Positions 16,426-23,432 of a DNA stretch of 45,757 nt are shown one piece after another. This stretch comes from Chitinophagaceae bacterium. Its GTDB lineage: Bacteria; Bacteroidota; Bacteroidia; Chitinophagales; Chitinophagaceae. The notes below the pieces were generated by a model. It was not told the origin of the DNA and searched no databases. It was given only the letters and a program-made list of their open reading frames with translations. The position numbers and the translations under genes are program-made. The first letter of the stretch is position 1, and every line of letters starts with the position of its first letter. The stretch is taken from the NCBI GenBank assembly GCA_004028765.1, contig SAIX01000139.1:1-45757 (forward strand), written 5' to 3'.

Positions 16426-17751
16426 ATGTCTACACTTACTTCCACCATCGACTTCAGCCTGCCTTATAAAGTGGCTGATATGAGCCTCGCCGACTGGGGC
16501 CGCAAAGAAATCCGCCTCGCCGAAGCAGAAATGCCCGGTTTGATGGCTATCCGCGCAGAATATGGACCCAGCCAGCCGCTGAAAGGTGCCCGCATCGCCG
16601 GATGTTTACACATGACTATTCAGACTGCCGTTCTCATCGAAACCCTGGTTGCATTGGGTGCTGAAGTGAAATGGAGTTCCTGCAATATTTTTTCTACACA
16701 GGACCAGGCGGCAGCAGCGATCGCCGCAGCAGGCATCGGTGTATTTGCCTGGAAAGGGCAAACACTGGAAGAAGCCGACTGGTGTATTGAACAGACTTTG
16801 TTCTTTGGTGGCGCCAACCGCCCATTGAACATGATCCTCGATGATGGTGGCGATCTTACCAATATGGTATTTGATAAATATCCTGAACTGGTTCAGCATA
16901 TCAAAGGTTTGTCTGAAGAAACCACAACCGGTGTGCACCGTCTTTATGAACGCATGGCGAAAGGAACATTGCCGATTCCTGCGATCAACGTGAACGATTC
17001 TGTTACCAAATCAAAATTTGATAACAAATACGGTTGCCAGGAATCACTGGTAGATGCGATCCGCCGCGCTACCGATGTGATGATGGCTGGTAAAGTTGCA
17101 GTAGTAGGCGGTTATGGTGATGTGGGTAAAGGTTCTGCCGCTTCCCTTCGTGGTGCAGGTTGCCGAGTGATCGTTACCGAGATCGACCCGATCTGTGCAT
17201 TACAGGCAGCGATGGATGGTTATGAAGTGAAGCGTATGAAAGATGCTGTGAAAGAAGCAGACATCGTTGTAACCGCGTCTGGTTGCCGCGACCTGATTAC
17301 CGGTGAGCATTTCAAACTGATGAAAGATAAAACCATCGTTTGTAATATCGGTCACTTCGATATCGAGATCGATGTTGCCTGGCTGAATACCAATTATGGC
17401 CATACCAAAGACACCATCAAACCGCAGGTTGACCTTTACAATGTAGATGGTAAAGACATTATCCTGCTGGCGGAAGGCCGCCTCGTGAACCTGGGTTGTG
17501 CAACAGGTCACCCCAGCTTTGTAATGAGTAACTCTTTCTCTAACCAGACACTGGCACAGGTAGAACTCTGGAACAACCATAAGAACTACGAAAACAAAGT
17601 ATATGTGCTGCCCAAACACCTTGATGAAAAAGTAGCCCGCCTGCACCTTGCAAAAGTTGGCGCGCAACTCGATGAACTGACCGAAGCACAGGCCGATTAT
17701 CTCGGTATCGCGAAAAATGGTCCGTTCAAAGCTGAACACTATCGCTACTAA
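16426..17751 (+). CDS. ahcY: Adenosylhomocysteinase
   Basis: Reversible NAD-dependent hydrolysis of S-adenosylhomocysteine to adenosine and homocysteine; cytosolic, part of the activated-methyl cycle. About 441 residues. Visible landmarks: [16 protein letters not shown] near the N terminus, [19 protein letters not shown] (substrate Lys/Asp and hinge), the NAD Rossmann motif GGYGDVGKG around 228-236, [11 protein letters not shown], and the C-terminal [12 protein letters not shown] dimer-arm tail with the conserved Lys and Tyr. A GTG seven codons upstream is in frame but falls on the -7 promoter box, so the ATG was chosen. Divergent from an Lrp/AsnC regulator; strong terminator after it. Confidence 0.98.
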   Translation: MSTLTSTIDFSLPYKVADMSLADWGRKEIRLAEAEMPGLMAIRAEYGPSQPLKGARIAGCLHMTIQTAVLIETLVALGAEVKWSSCNIFSTQDQAAAAIAAAGIGVFAWKGQTLEEADWCIEQTLFFGGANRPLNMILDDGGDLTNMVFDKYPELVQHIKGLSEETTTGVHRLYERMAKGTLPIPAINVNDSVTKSKFDNKYGCQESLVDAIRRATDVMMAGKVAVVGGYGDVGKGSAASLRGAGCRVIVTEIDPICALQAAMDGYEVKRMKDAVKEADIVVTASGCRDLITGEHFKLMKDKTIVCNIGHFDIEIDVAWLNTNYGHTKDTIKPQVDLYNVDGKDIILLAEGRLVNLGCATGHPSFVMSNSFSNQTLAQVELWNNHKNYENKVYVLPKHLDEKVARLHLAKVGAQLDELTEAQADYLGIAKNGPFKAEHYRY

Positions 17752-17774
17752 TCGAAAGATTTATTTATGGATAA

Positions 17775-17798
17775 GCCGCCCCGAAGGGCGGCTTTTTT
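17775..17798 (+). terminator. Intrinsic terminator after ahcY
   Basis: GCCGCCC (17775-17781), tetraloop CGAA, GGGCGGC (17786-17792) followed by six T. Confidence 0.92.
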
Positions 17799-17862
17799 AT
17801 TTGATGGATAAATCGTCAGGTACCTGGACATATAAAGAAGCCTTTGCAGGAAGGCATCATCT

Positions 17863-18825
17863 GTGACCAGTAAAGTTTTTGGTAAATTTGGCTACAGATT
17901 TTTTGTATTGAAGGGATCACTAAAAAATATCGCCTGCTTCGTTTTCTTTGCCGTATGTACTTTCTTTGCATCAACAGTCTCTGCAAACAAACTAAATGAT
18001 ACCACCCGTTTTTCTTCCCGTGAAGAAGCGATTGCTTTTCTGGAAAAACAGGCGGGTCTTGCGCAAAGCGATTACTGGCCCAATATCAATCCTGTATTAT
18101 TCCTGCAGAATATCCGGAAGAATATCGAGCAGCCGCTCAGTATTTATGAAGGCAGGAGCACCAATTTCTGTGCGTATGCAGCGCTCTCCTATCTTCCGCT
18201 GCACCAAAACCCGCTTGACTATACACGTTTTCTGATTACTTTATACAAAGATGGCAAAGCAATGTATGGCCGTGAGTATTTTGAACCTACCCGAGCCGTT
18301 AGGCTTGCTGCGGGTACGCTCAGTTTCAAAGGCGAGCTTGACATACGGCCTGCCGACCAGTTATGGTTTATGAGTCTTGCTGACCATTTTAAAGGATATC
18401 TCAACCTATTCGACCATCATTACAATCCGGGCGATGAAAACAAAACCTGGGCCGCTGTTAACTTTGCTAAGTTCAACCGGATGATACGACGTTTATTCAA
18501 CTACCATGTGGATGCAGCAGGATCCGATCTTATCAGGCCTGGGTTCAGGGATGCATTCGACTACCTCTCTGAAAAAATAAAAACAGGAACCGTAGCGCTG
18601 TTTGTAAACAACCTTGATCTCTACAAAAAAAACCATACCCGTCTCCGGCTCAATATCCCCACACATTTTGTGATATTGCTGGGTATCGATGAAGCGGATG
18701 ATGACAGGATCGCTATCACCTACTGGGATTATGGCGGCATCACCAGGCAGTATTTACCGGAATCCTTTTTGAGAAAGATCATATTCGGCGTATCGCATAT
18801 CACAGCTAAAAAAAACAATGACTAA
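17863..18825 (+). CDS. Secreted papain/C39-like cysteine-peptidase-fold protein
   Basis: 320 residues if the GTG at 17863 is used. A hydrophobic signal segment (NIACFVFFAVCTFFASTVSA) precedes the mature part. The residue order suggests a papain-like fold: Cys103 at the start of a helix (TNFCAYAALSYL), His268 at the start of a strand (PTHFVILLGID) and Asp289 in YWDYGG, the C-H-D order of C39-type peptidases. The oxyanion Gln usual before Cys is not evident. Family not recognised by name; function could be peptidase, amidase or transferase. Its last eight bases overlap the next gene. A perfect -7 box at 17883-17890 lies inside this frame, so the real start may be the TTG at 17908, which also gives a more canonical signal peptide. 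Confidence 0.7.
   Translation: MTSKVFGKFGYRFFVLKGSLKNIACFVFFAVCTFFASTVSANKLNDTTRFSSREEAIAFLEKQAGLAQSDYWPNINPVLFLQNIRKNIEQPLSIYEGRSTNFCAYAALSYLPLHQNPLDYTRFLITLYKDGKAMYGREYFEPTRAVRLAAGTLSFKGELDIRPADQLWFMSLADHFKGYLNLFDHHYNPGDENKTWAAVNFAKFNRMIRRLFNYHVDAAGSDLIRPGFRDAFDYLSEKIKTGTVALFVNNLDLYKKNHTRLRLNIPTHFVILLGIDEADDDRIAITYWDYGGITRQYLPESFLRKIIFGVSHITAKKNND
17883..17890 (+). promoter_or_regulatory. -7 box that questions the start of the peptidase-like gene
   Basis: TAAATTTG, exact TAnnTTTG match. If functional, the mRNA starts near 17897 and the TTG at 17908, not the GTG at 17863, would initiate translation. Confidence 0.4.
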
Positions 18826-19423
18826 AGGCGGATCACATATCATTTTATTCATCCTGCTGGCTGGCATGTACGCCTGCACATCGCGGAAAATATTTACGTC
18901 AAATTATTTTACAGAAAATGAAAAAGCGTTGACGGAAATAGAAACGCTCTACAAAAAACTCAGTGAACAAAAACCTTTTGCGATCGGGTTCACAGACAGG
19001 TCGTTCGAATATGTATCCATTGAAATCATCACCGACTCGATCAAATACATCAACGAATTCAGCATCACCGATCAGAAAATGGTGGATACGCTGCGGAAAT
19101 ATGCACTCCCTGAAGAAGGCATCCTCGAACTGGTATTAAAAATGCGGGCCATTCATTGTATCTGGGTGAATACGCTCGACTATTATACCAATAACCAGAA
19201 AAGAAGCCTTGTTTTTTTATCGGTAAAACCTGTATCCGTCCGCTTGCCTTTCAGCGCGGAGAAATACCTCGTACTTACTTTTTACCAGCAGCCGCAATAT
19301 TATGACAGTGACGGCAACCTGCTTGCCAGCCGGCGTTTGCGTAAGCTGAGAAAGATCAATGATGAAACCTTCCGGCGTTTGAATGATAAAGTGGCCTATA
19401 CCGTTTCTGAACATTTTCGCTGA
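18818..19423 (+). CDS. Uncharacterised lipoprotein paired with the peptidase-like protein
   Basis: 201 residues. The N terminus has a hydrophobic stretch and lipobox-like MYAC with Cys20, so a membrane-anchored lipoprotein is expected. The remainder is mixed alpha/beta (helical ENEKALTEIETLYKKL, strands SLVFLSVKPVSV and YLVLTFYQQ). No family recognised. The start overlaps the preceding gene by eight bases, so the two are co-translated and likely act together at the envelope. No terminator follows, but the next gene appears to have its own -7 box. Confidence 0.72.
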   Translation: MTKGGSHIILFILLAGMYACTSRKIFTSNYFTENEKALTEIETLYKKLSEQKPFAIGFTDRSFEYVSIEIITDSIKYINEFSITDQKMVDTLRKYALPEEGILELVLKMRAIHCIWVNTLDYYTNNQKRSLVFLSVKPVSVRLPFSAEKYLVLTFYQQPQYYDSDGNLLASRRLRKLRKINDETFRRLNDKVAYTVSEHFR

Positions 19424-19515
19424 GATGGCAAAGCAATGTGGACAATAAAGCTTGTATCCGTTTTTCCTCTTCACATTTGAGGATAAATAAGCCGCATATT
19501 GCCTGCACACAAGCC

Positions 19516-19523
19516 TATCTTTG
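19516..19523 (+). promoter_or_regulatory. Candidate -7 box for the CE4 gene; decides start
   Basis: TATCTTTG, exact TAnnTTTG match. It overlaps an in-frame TTG at 19521, so the ATG at 19545 is the likely start with a short leader. Confidence 0.5.
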
Positions 19524-19544
19524 GTGCAATCAAAATTCTTCCGC

Positions 19545-20387
19545 ATGGTTTCAGTCAAAAAAATATGTATTGCCTTTTCTTCAATGGCATGTATTGTTGG
19601 TAGCAGTTCCTGCAATAACGGCGCGAATAATGGTAAAAATGTCGACTCTTCAAAAACAACCGTAGCTGCAGCGAAACCCAAACCCGGCGACCCGATCAAA
19701 TACGACAGTTCGAAACGGTATATCTTTCTTACCTGGGACGATTCGCCGCAACCACCCGGTACCTTGAATTGTAAAAATGTTTTCCAGGCCGAAGGCATCA
19801 AAGCCACTTTTTTCTCTGTAGGATTTAACCAGGTTGGTCCGCTGAAAAAACGGCTGATCGATTCGATCCGCAGTGCGTATCCGCAATTCCTGCTGGCAAA
19901 CCATAGCTTCAGTCATGGCTTTAATGATAAATACGGCACATTTTATTCCCCGAAAATGACCGACAGTGCGTTGAATGATTTCCTGAAAAATGAGCAGTTA
20001 CTGAATATCCCGGTTAAAATCATCCGCCTGCCGGGAAACAATACATGGGCATCGAAAGGGCAGATCGACGGGCAGAAAGCCAATACCACACTGGTGAAAA
20101 AACTGGATTCTCTCGGCTATAAAATCATTGGCTGGGATCTTGAATGGGGCCAGCAGGGTAAAAAGAAGGAGCCCCGTGAATCGGCTACCGAAATGGTGAA
20201 ACGCATCAACCAGAAATTTGATGAGGGTACCACCACACAACAAAATGCCATTGTGATCCTTTCGCATGACAGGCTTTTTGAAAAGAAACAATTCGCCGAT
20301 TCTCTTTCCCGTTTCATACAGCTTTTAAAAGCAGATAAAAGAAATGTATTTGAAACGATCGATCATTACCCGATGGTACAGAAATAA
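19545..20387 (+). CDS. CE4-family polysaccharide deacetylase, probable lipoprotein
   Basis: 280 residues. The N terminus is a signal sequence with a weak lipobox (GSSSC, Cys23), then a Lys/Pro-rich linker. The NodB domain keeps the CE4 motif order: TWDD at 63-66 (motif 1; Trp replaces the common Phe), HSFSH with metal His120 and His124 (motif 2), RLPG at 161-164 (motif 3, weaker than the usual RxPY/F), WDLEW at 197-201 (motif 4 variant) and LSHD at 239-242 (motif 5). Metal ligands D66, H120 and H124 are present, so it may be active on envelope or extracellular N-acetyl glycans. Independent promoter and strong terminator. Confidence 0.88.
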   Translation: MVSVKKICIAFSSMACIVGSSSCNNGANNGKNVDSSKTTVAAAKPKPGDPIKYDSSKRYIFLTWDDSPQPPGTLNCKNVFQAEGIKATFFSVGFNQVGPLKKRLIDSIRSAYPQFLLANHSFSHGFNDKYGTFYSPKMTDSALNDFLKNEQLLNIPVKIIRLPGNNTWASKGQIDGQKANTTLVKKLDSLGYKIIGWDLEWGQQGKKKEPRESATEMVKRINQKFDEGTTTQQNAIVILSHDRLFEKKQFADSLSRFIQLLKADKRNVFETIDHYPMVQK

Positions 20388-20408
20388 AAAGGACCCAACA
20401 GGTTCAAT

Positions 20409-20448
20409 AAAAAGATCCCGCTTCTTTCCGGAAGCGGGATCTTTTTTT
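20409..20448 (+). terminator. Intrinsic terminator after the CE4 gene
   Basis: GATCCCGCTTC (20414-20424) pairs with GAAGCGGGATC (20431-20441) around TTTCCG, followed by seven T. Confidence 0.92.
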
Positions 20449-20747
20449 GTTAAAGTTTTGTTGCAGCAGAATAAAGCGATGCGCAAAAAATAAAGTTCAC
20501 CGGTAAACAAAGCCTTTTCGCGAAGGCGAAAAACCGTTCGTCCTAAAGCGGACAGTTGTTACAGTACATTCATCCCGCAGAAAATACCATTAAGAAAGCT
20601 TTAAGAAATCCCCTGAAACCCTTACCAGTTCTGCATCACAGGCGAATTGCAACATTGATTAACATTTGTATTAACACCATTCATAATAACGCTCATCCAA
20701 AGATTGTAACTAATCACAATCCGCTTCGTCTACCTCTTATACGTTTC
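20449..20747. other. 299-base non-coding region upstream of the PepSY-like gene
   Basis: No convincing gene. It contains a 7-bp hairpin with a tetraloop (TTTTCGC 20515-20521 / GCGAAAA 20526-20532), a short GTCC/GGAC hairpin (20540-20553), and two direct-repeat pairs: TTAAGAAA at 20590 and 20601 (11-base period) and ATTAAC at 20658 and 20670 (12-base period). The unusual length and repeats suggest a regulated promoter or a small RNA; neither is proved. Confidence 0.4.
20590..20608 (+). promoter_or_regulatory. Direct repeat with OmpR/PhoB-type 11-base period
   Basis: TTAAGAAA-N3-TTAAGAAA; also reads as TTAAG repeats spaced like PmrA-type sites. Lies about 140 bases upstream of the -7 box at 20748. 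Confidence 0.3.
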
Positions 20748-20755
20748 TACTTTTG
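20748..20755 (+). promoter_or_regulatory. Candidate -7 box for the PepSY-like gene
   Basis: TACTTTTG, exact TAnnTTTG match, giving a 5' leader of about 55 bases before the ATG at 20817. Confidence 0.5.
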
Positions 20756-20816
20756 ACTTGTCAAATTGAAACAAACGACACAAACCATATTCTTAATAAC
20801 ATTAACCAGAAACAAA

Positions 20817-21263
20817 ATGAAAAAGTTTTTTATCCTCGCTCTCGCAGCCCTCGCCATCGGAACCAGTGCTTTTGCCGGCCCAGCCGCTATTAAAACAAAA
20901 GTGACCGAACATTTCAATGCATCTTTCAGTGCAGCGAAAAATGTAACCTGGAAATCAAGCGAACGTTTTGACAAAGTAAGCTTTGTGCTAAACAATGAAA
21001 AAGTAGATGCTTTTTATGATACAGAAGGCGACCTGATCGGTACCAGCAAAACAATGGCTTTCGACAAACTGCCCAAATCAGCGATCGAAACCATTACCAC
21101 CAAATACACATTCCCGGAGTTTCAGCTGAAAGACTGTATCGAATTCACCAGCGCCACCAATGAGAAGAATTATTATGTTTCTTTTGAGAAGAAATCTGAA
21201 ACCGTAGTGATCGAGATCACCAAAGCCGGCGTTGTAAGCGTTTTCGCCCGCAACAGAAAATAA
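20817..21263 (+). CDS. PepSY-like small secreted protein
   Basis: 148 residues. Residues 1-20 form a signal peptide ending AFAG, so it is periplasmic. The mature protein resembles the PepSY-like family common in Bacteroidota: an N-terminal helix (IKTKVTEHFNASFSAAKNVTWK), the FDKVSFVLNNEKVDAFYDTEGDLIGTSK beta-hairpin, the LPKSAIETITTKY helix, and a final YYVSFEKKSETVVIEITKAGVV hairpin. Such proteins are often stress-induced and may modulate peptidases or two-component signalling; a specific role is not known. The frame extends to 20766, but the ATG at 20817 is followed by an ideal signal peptide. Possible two-component control is suggested by a direct repeat upstream. Confidence 0.85.
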   Translation: MKKFFILALAALAIGTSAFAGPAAIKTKVTEHFNASFSAAKNVTWKSSERFDKVSFVLNNEKVDAFYDTEGDLIGTSKTMAFDKLPKSAIETITTKYTFPEFQLKDCIEFTSATNEKNYYVSFEKKSETVVIEITKAGVVSVFARNRK

Positions 21264-21289
21264 TCTTCTTACTCCATCATATATCCAAC

Positions 21290-21326
21290 AAAAAAGTCCG
21301 CATAGTTTTATGCCGGACTTTTTTAT
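21290..21326. terminator. Bidirectional intrinsic terminator
   Basis: AAAAAAGTCCG-CATA pairs with TATGCCGGACTTTTTT (one bulged C) around GTTT. A-tract and T-tract allow use by both the PepSY-like gene (+) and anmK (-). Confidence 0.85.
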
Positions 21327-21350
21327 TTATGTACGCATAATAAACGCCTT

Positions 21351-22550
21351 CTATCCCGGGAAACTGATTTTTCCCATACTCACAGAGGGGATATCAGTGG
21401 ATCCGTTGCCAATCACTGTTTGTCCACCGGCAACTGTTTCATTGGCCAGTATGGCAAACAAAACGGCTTCTTTTGCATCGGGGCTGATCTCGAGAACATC
21501 GGTGGTATAAAAAGGATATTCCGGGAGCATCGTACGGATGGTATCCATCAGCAAAGGATTATGCATTCCTCCGCCACTAGTATAAATGGTATATGAAACA
21601 CCTGGCGAAAGTGTCTGCTTCATCGCTTCTGTAATAGTAACGGCGCTGAAACGGTTCAGGGTTGCCATGGTATCTTCGTGACTGATTCCATTGATATCCG
21701 CAGCTTGTTTTGCCTTGGCGAGATAATCGAGATTAAACAGTTCAGGACCGGTGGTTTTGGGAAAGCCACTGCTGAAAAAATCATGCTGTAATAATTTTTC
21801 GAGCAGGGCCGGATTGTATTTGCCGGCGCCGGCTTTTGCCGCATTTTTATCATAAGCCATTTGAAAATGCTTTTGCATATAAGCATCCATCAAAGTATTA
21901 CCGGGGCCGGTATCGGTGCTGAAGATGCGGGTGGCATCAAGGTCACCGGGCAAGAACGTGAAATTGGCGATGCCGCCGATATTCAGCATAATGCGGTTCT
22001 CTCCTTTTTTGCTGAAGATGAAATAATCACCATACACTGCCAGTGGTGCTCCCTCCCCGCCTGCGGCGATATGCTTCTGCCTGAAATCGCTGAGTGTGAT
22101 GATGCCGGTTGCAACGGCGAGATGGTCGCCATCCCCTATCTGCAATGTCGCATTCCCATACGGATCACCGGGATGGAGCAGTTTGGGGGCATGGTAGATG
22201 GTTTGTCCGTGACTCGCAATGAGGTCAACTTCCGAAGGATCCACACCCCATTTCTTCAGCGAATCCAATATCATCGCAGCATGTTGCTGCGCCACCCAGC
22301 CGTTCAATACACAAACCCTTTCAAGATCAACGGTTTTTTTGGAAAAAACGGAACGGATCGCTTCTTTAAAAGAATCGTCGAAATCAACGGTCGTGAACTG
22401 CAGCAATTCGATCCGGGTATGATGCCCGCTGCCGGTAAAGCGGCAAAGGGCGATATCGAGCCCGTCCATGGAAGTTCCGCTCATCAGGCCAATGATCAGT
22501 CTCGATTCTTTCGAGCCAATCCCGCATAATCTCTGGAGGAATGGGTTCAT
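21351..22550 (-). CDS. anmK: Anhydro-N-acetylmuramic acid kinase
   Basis: Cytoplasmic kinase converting 1,6-anhydro-MurNAc plus ATP to MurNAc 6-phosphate in peptidoglycan recycling. 399 residues. ASKHA-fold signature LIIGLMSGTSMDGLD at 18-32; further family stretches include HGQTIYHAP, GDGDHLAVATG, LNIGGIANFTFLPG, STDTGPGNTLMDAY and YTSGGGMHNPLLM. The 15-17 residues before the first beta-strand are a short variable extension. Divergent from the DeoR-susC-susD operon across a 111-base gap with a TGCAA/TTGCA dyad, so a functional link to glycan uptake is plausible. No murQ or ampG-like gene lies next to it in this window. Confidence 0.95.
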   Translation of the reverse strand: MNPFLQRLCGIGSKESRLIIGLMSGTSMDGLDIALCRFTGSGHHTRIELLQFTTVDFDDSFKEAIRSVFSKKTVDLERVCVLNGWVAQQHAAMILDSLKKWGVDPSEVDLIASHGQTIYHAPKLLHPGDPYGNATLQIGDGDHLAVATGIITLSDFRQKHIAAGGEGAPLAVYGDYFIFSKKGENRIMLNIGGIANFTFLPGDLDATRIFSTDTGPGNTLMDAYMQKHFQMAYDKNAAKAGAGKYNPALLEKLLQHDFFSSGFPKTTGPELFNLDYLAKAKQAADINGISHEDTMATLNRFSAVTITEAMKQTLSPGVSYTIYTSGGGMHNPLLMDTIRTMLPEYPFYTTDVLEISPDAKEAVLFAILANETVAGGQTVIGNGSTDIPSVSMGKISFPG

Positions 22551-22585
22551 TTTTGCAGGTTTTTATCAGTTTTGGGGATAAATGA

Positions 22586-22599
22586 TGCAACAATTTGCA
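22586..22599. promoter_or_regulatory. Dyad in the anmK/deoR gap, candidate operator
   Basis: TGCAA-N4-TTGCA perfect inverted repeat, just upstream of the deoR -33 element; an extra GGTTGCAA half-site occurs at 22639-22646 beyond the -7 box. Confidence 0.35.
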
Positions 22600-22607
22600 G
22601 CTTTTTC

Positions 22608-22637
22608 TTGTTTTTTTAAAATTAATGTATAATTTTT
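22608..22637 (+). promoter_or_regulatory. Candidate promoter of the deoR-susC-susD operon
   Basis: TTG at 22608-22610, a 19-base spacer and TAATTTTT at 22630-22637 (7/8 match to TAnnTTTG). It places transcription start before the ATG at 22662. Confidence 0.5.
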
Positions 22638-22661
22638 AGGTTGCAATCATCGAACGCTGAC

Positions 22662-23408
22662 ATGCTTAAAAAAGAACGCCAGGCTTATATTCTGCACCAG
22701 GTTAGCTTGCACAACAGTGTGCTTTCCGCTGACCTGAGCACTTTGATCAATGTATCGGAAGATACGATCCGCCGCGACCTCAATGAGCTTGCCGATACCG
22801 GTAAAGTTATCAAAGTACATGGAGGGGCCATTTCCAAATCCTTCAATAGTTTTTATCTCCGATCCGATGTTTACAATGCCGATAGCAAAAAAGTAATCGC
22901 TGAAAAAGCGGTATCGCTGATCAAAGACGGCATGTTTATTCTTTCCGGCGGCGGAACCACCATCATCGAAATGGCCAGGTTGTTACCGGAACATTTAAAA
23001 GCCACTTTTCTTACAGGCAGCATTCCTGCAGCCTATGAATATGCGCAGCACCCGAATATAGAAGTGATTTTTATCGGTGATAAGATCGCAAAAAAATCAC
23101 AGATCGCAGTGGGCGGGGAAGCCATCAGCAAGATCCGGCATATCAAGGCCGACCTCTGTTTGCTGGGCGTGAATGCCATCGACCGCGAGCATGGCATCAC
23201 GGATAACGACTGGGATGTGGCACAATTGAAAAATGCGATGATCGGTGCAGCGGCGCAAACTGCCGTATTGTCGATCTCTGAAAAACTGAACTCTTATCAG
23301 GGTATTCGTGTTTGCGGGGTGGATGAGATTGATTACCTGATCACAGAACTGGACCCATCCGACAAAAAACTGGATCCGTTCCGATTTACCAGCTTACATA
23401 TTTTATGA
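22662..23408 (+). CDS. DeoR-family transcriptional regulator
   Basis: 248 residues. N-terminal DeoR winged HTH (LSADLSTLINVSEDTIRRDLNELADTGKVIKVHGGA, residues 22-56), including the family signature with DTIRRDL. The C-terminal DeoRC domain has an ISOCOT-type sugar-phosphate sensor: ILSGGGTTIIEMARLLP, TGSIPAAYEYAQHPNIEVIFIG, and the D-C-L-L-G-V-N strand. DeoR proteins usually repress sugar-metabolism genes and respond to a phosphorylated sugar. It is first in an operon with susC (24-base gap) and susD. The frame opens with a TTG at 22641, but the ATG at 22662 is preferred on family length. Divergent anmK makes a MurNAc-derived phosphosugar a plausible effector. Confidence 0.93.
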   Translation: MLKKERQAYILHQVSLHNSVLSADLSTLINVSEDTIRRDLNELADTGKVIKVHGGAISKSFNSFYLRSDVYNADSKKVIAEKAVSLIKDGMFILSGGGTTIIEMARLLPEHLKATFLTGSIPAAYEYAQHPNIEVIFIGDKIAKKSQIAVGGEAISKIRHIKADLCLLGVNAIDREHGITDNDWDVAQLKNAMIGAAAQTAVLSISEKLNSYQGIRVCGVDEIDYLITELDPSDKKLDPFRFTSLHIL

Positions 23409-23432
23409 TTGATCACAAATAAAAACTGCGCT

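Noticed and set aside
3932..19523. TTTG exactly 36 bases before the -7-like box at 3972, 17883 and 19516
   Set aside because: Not at the known -33 distance, absent at other promoters here, and found by selective looking; likely chance.
20556..20756. 66-residue open frame in the gap before the PepSY-like gene
   Set aside because: Overlaps the repeats and promoter box, and its residues (His/Pro/Asn-rich) look non-coding.
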